Origin: Shewanella sp. MR-4
GTDB taxonomy: Bacteria; Pseudomonadota; Gammaproteobacteria; Enterobacterales; Shewanellaceae
Assembly (NCBI RefSeq): GCF_000014685.1
Contig: NC_008321.1
Location: 2,229,001-2,293,000 of the forward strand
DNA length: 64,000 nt
Reading direction: 5' to 3'
Part shown: positions 17,944 through 26,962 of the stretch, piece after piece
How the letters are laid out: each line of letters starts with the position of its first letter
Position numbering within the stretch: the stretch's first letter is position 1
Position numbers and translations under genes: made by a program
Notes under the pieces: model-generated
The model's input: the letters and a program-made list of their open reading frames with translations, nothing else
Told to the model about the DNA's origin: nothing
The model's database searches: none

Positions 17944-20097
17944 ATGTCGGTTATGGCGCTGTCAGCACAAATTGGCGCGCCATCCACTTCGTTTTTGGGC
18001 GCGGATAAGTCTATTGAGCCAGCAAAAGGCGTTAAACCTCAAGGCGGACAGACTTATCAAGGGGGAAATGGTCAGGCGGTTGCAACGCTCTTTGCTTCAA
18101 CCACTAACCTAAATGCGCCAAAACTCGAAGCGAGTGGGGCACTTGCACCATCACTAAGCAGCCTCGGGGCTGTGATGGACCAAGCTATGCCAATCAGTAC
18201 GACACCGCCCGCTTCATTGACTGATGTCAAACCTGCTAGTCCTCCGATTTCATCTCATGTTGATACTGGAGCTGTTCAGAAGGCTTTCACCGCTCTCGGT
18301 GGAAATGCCAAGGCACAACTCCATTCTAACGAGACTGTTTCGACTCCGTTAGATACAAGCCTTCATGCTTCAACTAGCTTTAGCTTACTCACAGGCCCTC
18401 GCTCGATTGGCGGAATGAGGGAAGGGCAAATTGCTGTCATAGCCACACTGCCATCAGTGTCAACCTTAGGGGCATCGGATGTAGGTTTTAGCGCCCCAAG
18501 TGGTGCTGTTACGCCTTTTTCTCCTCCGGCCCCAAGCCTTGCGGCCACAATTGCCACGACTGGCAGCAGTGTTGACTCCGCGAGTGCGGGGTTAGCCAAT
18601 ATTTTCTCTACATCTACGGCGGTCGCTACGAATATTGGCTCAACCGGGTCAAATAGCGTTCATCCAAATGCCTCAAGTGCAGTGGTGACTCCTTTTGCGA
18701 CTGAATTTGCAGCTGCAGATGCGACAGGCGATGCGTCACATTCCAGCGCTTCAGCTTTTGCCAATTCAAATGCGCTTCCTGATAGCAATCAATCCAGTGG
18801 TGTAAGCGAGCAGTTGAGCCGTGTTTTTAGTGAACCCTCGGGTGAGCGCGGCCAAGTCGGTGCTGGAATAACCCCAAATGCTCAAACGCAACAACAGCAA
18901 ACTCAAACAGAACAAATTCAAGCTCAAGTTGCGCGAGATGAACAAGCGAAGCAGGCAAGGGCGCAGGCGGTACAAGAGCAGGAGCAAAAGCAGCAAGCGT
19001 TAGCCGAGGTTTTTGCCAAAGCAGAGCAAACTAAACAAGCTCAGCAGACACAGGATGAGCAAACTCGTCAGCAAGACGTAGCGAAGGAGCAAGTTAAACA
19101 GGCGCAAGAAAAGGCAATTGAGCAGCAAAAAGCCCAAGTGGACGCATTAAAATCAAGGGACACAGAAGTCAAAGCCCATGAGCATGCTCACGCCAGTGTG
19201 GGCGGTCAATATGCCCAAAGCCCCAGTTTCAAGTATGAAAAAGGTGCCGATGGTCAACGCTATGCGACTGACGGTGAGGTGCAAATCGATGTGTCGATAG
19301 TGCCTGGCGATCCTCTGGCGACCATCAATAAGATGAAGCAAGTCTATGCAGCGGCGATGGCACCCGTGGAGCCTTCTTCGGCGGATATTCGTGTTGCCGC
19401 AGAAGCGCTGCAGAAAATGAATGAGGCCAAGGCGAAACTTGCAGAGGAACGTCAGCAGCAGATTGTTGATCAACCGACAACGGAAACGCTGATTGGCGCC
19501 GAGGCACAGATTGAAGGTTTACCACCGCTTAAGGAGCGGCAAATTCAAGTCACAGGCAAGATTGATGCTAATGGCAATATCACTGCGCCCCAAGAGGAAC
19601 CATCGGCGCCTGTAACAGACGTGATTGATAAGATTAAACAAGCCATTGCGGCGCAGGTTGCATCGAGTAAAACCTCAGATGCAGCAAGTACCTCTGAAGT
19701 TGATAAGACAGAGTCCATCGAGCCGCCAACGGCGACCTTAGCGTTCGGCGCTGTATCGAATAAGGATGAAGCGCCAGAGGTTGCTATGCAGCGGTTGGCG
19801 TCGTCTCGCGACAACAAGGGTACATCGAGTCACACAACAAACGGCAGTAATGCGGTGCGTTTTTATGGCTCGGTCGCCGTGGCAACGCTGGCAAGTAAGG
19901 GAAACACTGAAGTTAATCAATCAGGTTCGGATGATGTTTCACTTGAGCGGATAAGTGATTCGTCTAGCTACGAGCCAGACAGTGTTATGTCCAATGGATT
20001 GGCGCTTGAGTCCTCAAACGGTCAAAATACACGCGGCCTGTTCAATCCTCAAACCTTAGCACTGCACCGTCCACGCTTCTTAGATGTGAATGTCTAG
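17944..20097 (+). CDS. putative metalloprotease-related protein (SprA-related / CJM1_0395 family)
   Basis: A 717-residue protein in three parts. Residues 1 to about 310 are Ser/Ala/Thr/Pro-rich low complexity. Residues ~315-400 form a Gln/Lys/Glu-rich predicted coiled coil. A conserved domain follows from about 400 to 500, beginning VKAHEHAHASVGG and containing SFKYEKGADGQRYATDGEV and PSSADIRVAA. The zinc-type HExxH signature is met by His412-Glu413-His414-Ala415-His416. This domain matches what is annotated elsewhere as a putative metalloprotease of the CJM1_0395 / SprA-related family. Its substrate is unknown and activity is unproven. There is no signal peptide or membrane span. Confidence 0.75.
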   Translation: MSVMALSAQIGAPSTSFLGADKSIEPAKGVKPQGGQTYQGGNGQAVATLFASTTNLNAPKLEASGALAPSLSSLGAVMDQAMPISTTPPASLTDVKPASPPISSHVDTGAVQKAFTALGGNAKAQLHSNETVSTPLDTSLHASTSFSLLTGPRSIGGMREGQIAVIATLPSVSTLGASDVGFSAPSGAVTPFSPPAPSLAATIATTGSSVDSASAGLANIFSTSTAVATNIGSTGSNSVHPNASSAVVTPFATEFAAADATGDASHSSASAFANSNALPDSNQSSGVSEQLSRVFSEPSGERGQVGAGITPNAQTQQQQTQTEQIQAQVARDEQAKQARAQAVQEQEQKQQALAEVFAKAEQTKQAQQTQDEQTRQQDVAKEQVKQAQEKAIEQQKAQVDALKSRDTEVKAHEHAHASVGGQYAQSPSFKYEKGADGQRYATDGEVQIDVSIVPGDPLATINKMKQVYAAAMAPVEPSSADIRVAAEALQKMNEAKAKLAEERQQQIVDQPTTETLIGAEAQIEGLPPLKERQIQVTGKIDANGNITAPQEEPSAPVTDVIDKIKQAIAAQVASSKTSDAASTSEVDKTESIEPPTATLAFGAVSNKDEAPEVAMQRLASSRDNKGTSSHTTNGSNAVRFYGSVAVATLASKGNTEVNQSGSDDVSLERISDSSSYEPDSVMSNGLALESSNGQNTRGLFNPQTLALHRPRFLDVNV

Positions 20098-20274
20098 CCT
20101 CTCATTCTCGATATGCTCGCAAATCTTTACTAACTAGCGTTTACCCATTAAGGCCAATCGCTTAAGCCTGCTCTGCATGACAAGTTCAGTCGCCATTAAA
20201 AGGATAAACCCTCAATGATTCCCTGCTAGCCAAGTGCTCGTTTTGCCGCACACGGTGGAAGAAGCTGAGCGTGG

Positions 20275-21177
20275 TTATTCGCTTGTACTCACACCATGAT
20301 GTTTGAGGAGATAAGAGGCTAGCAGTTTTGAAGCGGGGCCCTGTTGGTCACGATTCGGGATCACTAGGCTTAGCATAATCCGCCGTTTCTGACTGCCTTG
20401 GAGGTGTAAGCGCACTAGTTTACCTGCGGCTAATTCCTCTTGGATAAGAAAGGACGGGATCCAGCAGAAACCAATGCCCTGATTTAAAATGACTTTCGCC
20501 TCATGGAAGTTCGATACTGTCCAGCGCTGCTCGGCCTTCAACCAACCGATATCAACATTGGGTTGCAGGCCCGTGTCTTTGATCACCAGTTGTAGGTGCT
20601 GCGCCAGTAGCTTGTCATCGTCTAAGGTGCCCATTTCTGCCAAGGGGTGGCTCGGGTGGCAAACCAGATGCAGCTCCTGTTCACACAGGGGCTCGGATAA
20701 ATAGCCCTTCGGTGGAATTCCGGCGCAAATTGCAATATCGACCTTATTTTGAAGGATTAATTCTTGAGTACCTGTGATGACTGAGTCCAACATAATGATC
20801 CGAGTGCCGCGGCTATGGGGCAAAAAGTCACTTAGTGCGCACACTAGACTTTCCATCGGATAGACGATTTCGCGGGCAATGGTGAGTGTGGGCTCCCAAC
20901 CTTGCTCAAGGTTGCTAGCGAGTTGTTCTAACTCATTGACCGCTTGGGTCACATGGCGCGATCGGCGCAATAATACTTCGCCCTGTGGTGTCAGGTAAGC
21001 TTTGCGGCCTCGAACTTCGAGTAGCTCTATACCGAGCTGGTGTTGTAACTTAGCCACCGCATGATTGAGTGAGGATTGGCTCTTATTGAGCTTTTCTGCC
21101 GCCTGCGCGTAGCCGCCATAGTCGACGACAGCCTGTAAAATACGCCATTGCTCAAGGGTGGATTTCGCGCGAGTCAT
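20275..21177 (-). CDS. LysR-family transcriptional regulator
   Basis: A 300-residue LysR-type regulator. The N-terminal winged helix-turn-helix spans about residues 7-65 (ILQAVVDYGGYAQAAEKLNKSQSSLNHAVAKL in two parts) and the rest is the periplasmic-binding-like effector domain. The ATG at 21177 has GAGGA five bases upstream, which decides it over the ATG four codons earlier. The effector and targets are unknown. It lies at the downstream end of the minus-strand envelope operon but is separated from it by a terminator, so it is probably its own transcription unit. Confidence 0.9.
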   Translation of the reverse strand: MTRAKSTLEQWRILQAVVDYGGYAQAAEKLNKSQSSLNHAVAKLQHQLGIELLEVRGRKAYLTPQGEVLLRRSRHVTQAVNELEQLASNLEQGWEPTLTIAREIVYPMESLVCALSDFLPHSRGTRIIMLDSVITGTQELILQNKVDIAICAGIPPKGYLSEPLCEQELHLVCHPSHPLAEMGTLDDDKLLAQHLQLVIKDTGLQPNVDIGWLKAEQRWTVSNFHEAKVILNQGIGFCWIPSFLIQEELAAGKLVRLHLQGSQKRRIMLSLVIPNRDQQGPASKLLASYLLKHHGVSTSE

Positions 21178-21282
21178 GGTTGTCCTCATGTCGAAAACGA
21201 CAGGTTTCTAAAAAAGCGATAGATTGAGGCTTATAGTGGCGAGCTATGATCGTTTTTTCAATACTATTATCCAGTTAATTGA

Positions 21283-21327
21283 AAAAGAGGTTATCGCGTT
21301 GCAATGTTGCGGCGTGACAACCTCTTA
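21283..21327 (-). terminator. terminator of the five-gene envelope operon
   Basis: On the minus strand AAGAGGTTGTCACG pairs with CGCGATAACCTCTT (one mismatch and one G-U pair) and is followed by a T run. It is positioned 25 bases after the stop codon of the last operon gene. Confidence 0.7.
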
Positions 21328-21351
21328 TCAGTACAAACTATGGGTAATGGG

Positions 21352-22551
21352 TTAATCGATAACCTTAGGCGTGACGCCCATAGGTAAATACTTTTTCGTC
21401 GCGTTAAGTTCGTTCAGATAGGGGCCGGGATAGAGGGTTTGTGGCCAATTAAGTAACATTATCGCTAGCACATTACGATGCTCGCCAAGGGCTAAGTCAG
21501 GATTGCCCTTGGGTGAGGGGATAATTTGACTATTTGGGTCGAACGAGTTGGCAATATACGCCCGAGTTTGAGCCACGACAGGGTGGTCTGTCTTGCCCGC
21601 TAGCAGAAAACTAATGCCGACTTCTGCAATAATATCGTCGGTCGCATCCTGTAAAATTCGCTCAATGTTGGCGTCAAAGTAATCCAAAATCCATGCAAAC
21701 TCAGCGGCATCCACTCGATGCTGATAATATTCACTGGCGGCAAAGATAAAATGCGTCATGCCGTAGAGCTTATTGCGAAATTGTGCTTTGCTGAGTGTGA
21801 CATCCTGCGCGTCGGGGTAAACCCGAGTAAACGCCACTTTATAGTCCTCGAGATAATCTCCCACGCCTAATTGTTTGGCCCAATACACATAGTTAATCAG
21901 CTGCGCCGCCCAGGCTTTAATCATCGCGGGATCGGTCAAACCTTGACGTAGGTCGGCCTTTTTGAGGGCTTGGGTCATTTGACTATGGCAAGGACCTGTA
22001 AAGCCTAACTCATCGATTCGACTGGCAAATCGCAGTAGCACATCGGAGTAAAATAAAAACTCGGGAAAGGGCGCGAGGGCTTTTTTACGGGCCTTGGCTC
22101 TGGGACCATTGCCCAGTTCGGCGATGGCGTTTTGTGAGGCTTGGCGTACAAACTCAGGGTTATCCATTTGGCAGGCATAAAACGCTTGGGCTTCGGTTAC
22201 CGCATAAAGATCGACTAACGCCGCGTTGGCATATTGCTCATCGCCCGTCAGGCGATAGAGGCGGATCCCATAATGGCCTTGCACCCGAGGCGGGAGTGTA
22301 TAGAGATGGGTTTCAAGGTTCTGTTGAATAAGCTGCGCAACGTCGCTTTGGCTTAATTCGGTTTTATCCGCGGCGTTTGGCTTGAGTACGTTTTGTGAGT
22401 ACTCAAGCCCTGCGTGGCTTAGGGGTGAGCTTTGCGTGTTGGCGAAAGCACTCTGGGCGGTAAATAAGGCTAAACCGCTAAAAAGCGCAATGGGTAGTGT
22501 GAGTTTGTGTTTCGGTTGTGGTGTATGGGTGATTTTCAGATCCTGAGACAT
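21352..22551 (-). CDS. exported DUF3541-type protein, function unknown
   Basis: A 399-residue protein that appears to belong to the DUF3541 family; no enzymatic motif is recognised. A signal peptide lies near the N-terminus (LTLPIALFSGLALFTAQSAFA, cut after AFA) behind a ~20-residue polar start. The remainder is rich in helices and aromatic residues (for example LNYVYWAKQLGVGDYLEDY-like stretches), suggestive of an alpha/alpha-toroid, but this is only a guess. The ATG at 22551 has AAAGGA six bases upstream and is preferred to an ATG 15 codons earlier. It overlaps the end of the preceding gene by 74 bases in another frame, indicating translational coupling. Confidence 0.7.
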   Translation of the reverse strand: MSQDLKITHTPQPKHKLTLPIALFSGLALFTAQSAFANTQSSPLSHAGLEYSQNVLKPNAADKTELSQSDVAQLIQQNLETHLYTLPPRVQGHYGIRLYRLTGDEQYANAALVDLYAVTEAQAFYACQMDNPEFVRQASQNAIAELGNGPRAKARKKALAPFPEFLFYSDVLLRFASRIDELGFTGPCHSQMTQALKKADLRQGLTDPAMIKAWAAQLINYVYWAKQLGVGDYLEDYKVAFTRVYPDAQDVTLSKAQFRNKLYGMTHFIFAASEYYQHRVDAAEFAWILDYFDANIERILQDATDDIIAEVGISFLLAGKTDHPVVAQTRAYIANSFDPNSQIIPSPKGNPDLALGEHRNVLAIMLLNWPQTLYPGPYLNELNATKKYLPMGVTPKVID

Positions 22552-24385
22552 GGATAATCCTTTGGATAAGCGCAGCGGCATCCACGGGTTCGCCAAGTAT
22601 GGCGCGCAGTTGCTCGCTCAAGGTGAGTGCGGTCTCATTGACCACGAGGAGATTAAAAAGCCCAAGCTTATCTTGGCAGTCTTGGGTGGATTGATGGACA
22701 AGCGTTGCGAGTTTGGCTTGCCACAGGGATTGATAATAACGTGGGCCTTCGTTGGCGATTGCATTGAAACTGTATGGGTAATCAATCGCTTGTGTCCAGT
22801 TCGCCCCAAAGCTTTTGCTAAACTCAGCAGGCAGATCCGGATAGCTTTGCTGGTTTAAGGACTGGTAAAAGTTAAGTGCTACCTTAGCGCGAAAGACTTT
22901 AAGCTGCGTTGCATAGGTGCTTGCGAGCGTTTCCCTCGGCTGAATATATAGGGTATCAAATTGGGGGAATAGCGTTTGGCGTAATACCTTAGCGAGCCAA
23001 AGACTCGGTAATTGATTGGTATCGAGCGTCGGGCCTAAGGTGTTGTTAAGGTAAAAATGACTGCCGCGCGCCAGTGAAGTCATTGCATCGGCGAGGGTTT
23101 GGGTAAAGCGTTCGATATCTTTGAAATTATTAAGTGTCGCGGGGAGCTCAAGCGCCTGTTGACCAAATTGCTGTCCAATCACATTTTGTCTGAGGGTGTG
23201 TTGACTGGCATTCCTAGATTTATTCACTTTATCTTGAGCGCCGATAGCCAGATATACTTCTCCCAATAATCTATCCATATGGTAAACACGGAGGATCTGT
23301 TGCTGCGCTTGTGCGAGTGCCGTTTGAGAAAGTGCCGTTTGAGTGGCTGCCGAGTCTAGATGCTCGCTAATCACCTCAAAACGTAAACCAAACTCGCTTA
23401 AGCTTGTTAAGGCCTTGTCGAGCAGCTCACGGGTATTGAGTGCGGTGGTTTGCGCACTGGGTAATTGCGATAAGGTACGGCCAAGATCCCAAGGTGCAAC
23501 CTGAATCGCTTCGGTTTGGCTATCGAGAAACGCTTTAACTAATTCCGGGGTATTGAGTAGCTGATCGCTTAGGCTGTAACTGGCGTAATCGCTAAAACCT
23601 GCGTCATTGGCAATGCGTTGGCGTAGCTCGGCAATGCGGTGTAAGGCGACTTGATTATGTTCTCTGGCTCGACCTTGATAGGCTTGCCACAGGGTTTGCC
23701 GACATTCGGCATTAGATTGCTTTAACAGGTAATTGGCGATAGTCCCTGAAAAAGTGCCTGAATTTGCCGTTTCTTCATCGTTATTGGCTGTATTAACCTC
23801 GGCTCCTTCATCCGTGAGCTGGCAGTTAGCCGCTTGAATATCCAGTTGAAATTGCTGGTTACCTAAACCTTGGCGAATGCTGGCCTGCGCCGTGTGCAGC
23901 TTGGCTTTATCCATAATGGATAAATGTTGGCGCAATAAAGCCGTTAATTGCTCGCCGAGCAAGGCCTGTTCCTGACTTGCTGCAGCATGATTTATCGATG
24001 CTGCTTGCGTCAGCTCAAACGCCAGTTGGCTAAATTCCGCCTGATTTAGTAAGTCGCTCAAAGTGTCGGCCAAGCGCAACTGACACTGCAGTAAACCTTG
24101 GCGCTCATCCCCCGACAGTGGCAAACCTCGGTAGTAGGTGAGTCTGTCGTTGACATTATTCAGCCCTATGGTTTGCTGCTCTAACACTAGGGCCTTATCT
24201 GCCAGTGTTAAGCTTTGGAGCTGGTGGGTGCTGACGTAACTGGCGAAGGCGCCAGCCAAATCGATATTGGGTTGGCGCAAACACTGCTCAACCAGCAGCG
24301 GCACAGGACTTGGCGCAGCATAGGCTGCACCGAGGGAGGATAAACACCAGCCAAACAGGCTAGCCGTTAAAATGGATTTTTGCAT
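22478..24385 (-). CDS. exported M3-peptidase-like protein lacking the zinc site (pseudopeptidase)
   Basis: A 635-residue protein with a signal peptide (first 24 residues, ending AAYAA). From about residue 260 the pattern follows M3 oligopeptidases: FSDYASYSLSDQLLNTPE, ILRVYHMDRLLGEVYLAIG (366-384), the helix at 424-439, DTNQLPSLWL (455-464) and a C-terminal NEGPRYYQSLWQAKLA. At the place of the catalytic HEFGH the sequence reads QTLAD (Gln429-Asp433), and the third zinc ligand (Glu of ELPS) is Gln458. No other HExxH exists in the protein. It is therefore predicted to bind rather than cleave peptides in the periplasm. It overlaps the ATP-grasp gene by 26 bases. Confidence 0.65.
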   Translation of the reverse strand: MQKSILTASLFGWCLSSLGAAYAAPSPVPLLVEQCLRQPNIDLAGAFASYVSTHQLQSLTLADKALVLEQQTIGLNNVNDRLTYYRGLPLSGDERQGLLQCQLRLADTLSDLLNQAEFSQLAFELTQAASINHAAASQEQALLGEQLTALLRQHLSIMDKAKLHTAQASIRQGLGNQQFQLDIQAANCQLTDEGAEVNTANNDEETANSGTFSGTIANYLLKQSNAECRQTLWQAYQGRAREHNQVALHRIAELRQRIANDAGFSDYASYSLSDQLLNTPELVKAFLDSQTEAIQVAPWDLGRTLSQLPSAQTTALNTRELLDKALTSLSEFGLRFEVISEHLDSAATQTALSQTALAQAQQQILRVYHMDRLLGEVYLAIGAQDKVNKSRNASQHTLRQNVIGQQFGQQALELPATLNNFKDIERFTQTLADAMTSLARGSHFYLNNTLGPTLDTNQLPSLWLAKVLRQTLFPQFDTLYIQPRETLASTYATQLKVFRAKVALNFYQSLNQQSYPDLPAEFSKSFGANWTQAIDYPYSFNAIANEGPRYYQSLWQAKLATLVHQSTQDCQDKLGLFNLLVVNETALTLSEQLRAILGEPVDAAALIQRIIHVSGSENHPYTTTETQTHTTHCAF

Positions 24386-25304
24386 AGGCTACACGTTCTG
24401 CAACTGTCATTGAATGGGATGACATGGCTTCGACATGCTTAAGTCTAGGCAAAATGCCTTTTCCATTTGCAATCTGGATCGCCAGTCCCGGGCGTGCATT
24501 GAGTTCCAATAACAGCGGGCCTTTAGTCTGATCAAGCACCATATCTGTGCCTAAATAACCCATCTCACACATTTCATATGCGCTCGATGCGGTATGCAGC
24601 AAGCTGTCCCAATGGGGGACGACGATATCGGTGAGTTTTTTGCCTGTGTCTGGATGAAACTCAATTGGAGCATCAAATTGCACAGCATGTAACCCTTTTC
24701 CCGTGGCAATGTCAACGCCCACACCTACGGCGCCTTGGTGCAAATTGGCCTTACCATCGGAGGCTGCGGTGGAGAGCCTGAGCATTCCCATCACCGGAAA
24801 ACCTTTAAAGACAATCAAGCGGATATCGGGCACGCCTTCATGGCTGTAACCATCAAACACAGGATCGAATTCAATCAGTCCCTCGACAATCGCCACATCG
24901 GGTTTGCCGCCAAGGGAGAATAAACCGCTGAGGATATTGGACACGTGTCTATCCAATTCCGATGGGCTGACTTCATGCCCGCTGGGTTTATAGTAACGTC
25001 CCTGTTCGATATGGGTGATCACTAAAATGCCTTTACCACCAGAGCCCTTGGCAGGTTTGATCACAAACCCTGTGCGGTCCTTAACGCGCTCGGGAATATG
25101 CACGATTTCGTGCTGCTCACGCACAACGGCGATTAAATCGGGCACGGCAATATCATTGGCCAGTGCTAACTGTTTAGTCAGCAGTTTATCGTCCACTCGT
25201 TTATAAAATTTACGCGGATTATAGCGACCAATGTAATCGATATTGCGCTTATTCATATTGAGCACGCCGCGCGCGCGAAGCTCCCATGGCCAAGCAATAT
25301 TCAT
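24360..25304 (-). CDS. ATP-grasp ligase, alpha-L-glutamate ligase-like (RimK-related)
   Basis: A 314-residue cytoplasmic ATP-grasp protein of the alpha-L-glutamate ligase-related family. The nucleotide-binding elements are visible: FVIKPAKGSGGKGILVI (79-95), VDIAIVEG-like DVAIVEGLIEFD (~133-145), DIRLIVFKGFPVMGMLRLS, and the Mg2+-binding LLLELNARPGLAIQIAN near residues 267-283. RimK relatives add glutamate or similar amino acids to protein or small-molecule carboxylates; the substrate here is unknown. The start ATG shares one base with the stop of the upstream 7TM gene and has a GGGGGA site, showing tight coupling. Confidence 0.88.
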   Translation of the reverse strand: MNIAWPWELRARGVLNMNKRNIDYIGRYNPRKFYKRVDDKLLTKQLALANDIAVPDLIAVVREQHEIVHIPERVKDRTGFVIKPAKGSGGKGILVITHIEQGRYYKPSGHEVSPSELDRHVSNILSGLFSLGGKPDVAIVEGLIEFDPVFDGYSHEGVPDIRLIVFKGFPVMGMLRLSTAASDGKANLHQGAVGVGVDIATGKGLHAVQFDAPIEFHPDTGKKLTDIVVPHWDSLLHTASSAYEMCEMGYLGTDMVLDQTKGPLLLELNARPGLAIQIANGKGILPRLKHVEAMSSHSMTVAERVAYAKIHFNG

Positions 25305-26812
25305 TAGGCATCCCCCGCGAGTGGTTTAAAGCGTTTGAGTTCCAGTAGGCGATAACCTGTGTATTGGCCCATTAATAGCACTAAGGCCAAGATCACTAAG
25401 TGGAGCCCAAGGAAGTTAAATACCCAGTGTTGTACCCAACTGGCGCTCATGGCTAAGTAGGCGAGGGTGGCGACCATTAGGCTGCCACCGCCTTGCACTA
25501 TCACTTCTTTCGGGCCTTCTTCTTCCCACAGAATAGACATACGTTCGATGGTCCACGCCAAAATAATCATCGGGAAGAAGGTAATCGTCAGTCCTTCGCT
25601 TAAACCGAACTTATAGGAGAGCAAGGTAAAGACACCGATAATGCCGATAACGACGATGATCACCGCCGATATTCGCGAGATCAGCAACAGATTTAATTGG
25701 GATAAATAAGAACGGATCATTAGGCCGCAGGCCACGATCAGTAAGAAGCCGACTAAGCCCGTGACTAAACTGGTTTGAATAAAGGCGAGGGCGATAAGGA
25801 CTGGCATAAAGGTGCCCGAGGTTTTCACCCCAATGATCACCCGTAAAAACACCACCATCAGCACCCCGATAGGGATCAATAAAATGCCCTTGAATAGACT
25901 CTGTTCTTCTAGCGGTAATTGGTAGAGTGAAAAATCCAAGGCATTGTTATTCATCATCATATCGATGGATGTCGCTAATGCCGAGCGGGTGTCTTGCAAC
26001 ATCGAGAAATGCACCTGCGAGTTCACGCCGCCCATCACATCGAGCACGGAATGGCCCGAACGTTCCCACAGCAGTAAGTTCTCTGGTCGGCCTTGCTTGC
26101 CTTTAACTAAATCGAACAAGACCCACCCGCCGTTATGGAACACTTCCACAAAGGGCGAGAGGGATTGGCGGCGGCGCTGATCTTCAAGGTAGAGTCCGCT
26201 GACTTCACGGGCGGGAATGCCCTTAGTTTGCAGCATATGCAAAAACACTTGCGTCGCGGTTTGGCTCGATAACAACAGCTCCATATTCTGGCTACGCTTA
26301 GTGGCCGTGATTGCATTCATTAATTGCTGGGCGAAGGACAAGTTCGATGCGCTGCGCGCCCAGGTTTCGTTAATTACTTGCTCTGCAGCGGTCTTCTCGG
26401 TCGCGGGCCAGAGGTAAGGTTCCGGCTGACTTGGGATATCGTCGCTGTGGATTTGGGTCACACCCGTCGGCACTAGGGTCACTTTATAATAGAGATCTTG
26501 GCTGCCATAGGCCTCACGAATAGACCAAATTGCGCGGCGCGCGTCTTTATCATCACTCAGTGACAGCCCAAAGCCTGGGGAGCTGGCGTTCTCGACCAAG
26601 ACTTCATAGGCGGGATCCTGTGGTAAAGAGAAGGACACTTCGGCCGCATCCCCTGTGCCATCGAAGCTTATCTTGGCGTCAACCGCCCAGCTTTGAACTT
26701 GCTCGCCGGGGAGAAAAGGCACCTGATGCTTAACGCCGCGGTAGATACTGGCGCTTAAACCGACAATAAAAAGTAATGCCACCAAAATGTAAAAAGGTTT
26801 ACGTGAATGCAT
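25304..26812 (-). CDS. seven-TM protein with inactive transglutaminase-like periplasmic domain
   Basis: A 502-residue inner-membrane protein. An N-terminal anchor helix (residues ~8-24) is followed by a periplasmic region (~30-300) with a transglutaminase-like fold, then about seven hydrophobic helices from residue ~308 to 492. In the transglutaminase core the usual catalytic Cys is Thr (SSQTATQVFLHML, ~183-195) and the usual His in HAWVEVY is replaced (SPFVEVF, ~219-225), so it should be inactive; GIPAREVSG is kept. This is the known architecture of the inactive transglutaminase fused to seven TM helices. It probably senses or binds a peptide and partners with the adjacent ATP-grasp protein. 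Confidence 0.9.
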   Translation of the reverse strand: MHSRKPFYILVALLFIVGLSASIYRGVKHQVPFLPGEQVQSWAVDAKISFDGTGDAAEVSFSLPQDPAYEVLVENASSPGFGLSLSDDKDARRAIWSIREAYGSQDLYYKVTLVPTGVTQIHSDDIPSQPEPYLWPATEKTAAEQVINETWARSASNLSFAQQLMNAITATKRSQNMELLLSSQTATQVFLHMLQTKGIPAREVSGLYLEDQRRRQSLSPFVEVFHNGGWVLFDLVKGKQGRPENLLLWERSGHSVLDVMGGVNSQVHFSMLQDTRSALATSIDMMMNNNALDFSLYQLPLEEQSLFKGILLIPIGVLMVVFLRVIIGVKTSGTFMPVLIALAFIQTSLVTGLVGFLLIVACGLMIRSYLSQLNLLLISRISAVIIVVIGIIGVFTLLSYKFGLSEGLTITFFPMIILAWTIERMSILWEEEGPKEVIVQGGGSLMVATLAYLAMSASWVQHWVFNFLGLHLVILALVLLMGQYTGYRLLELKRFKPLAGDA

Positions 26813-26962
26813 ACGTGTTTCCCATGTTGCGCCAATAGCCGAAAAGCGTGGGATTACCCAGGCATTGGCGGTTCGAACTCGTCGTCACGCGTTAGATTAC
26901 GCGTGGCGGGTATTAGCTGCGTCAGGCTGCGTCAGATTGAGCTGCTTTGGCTCAAGCGGTTA

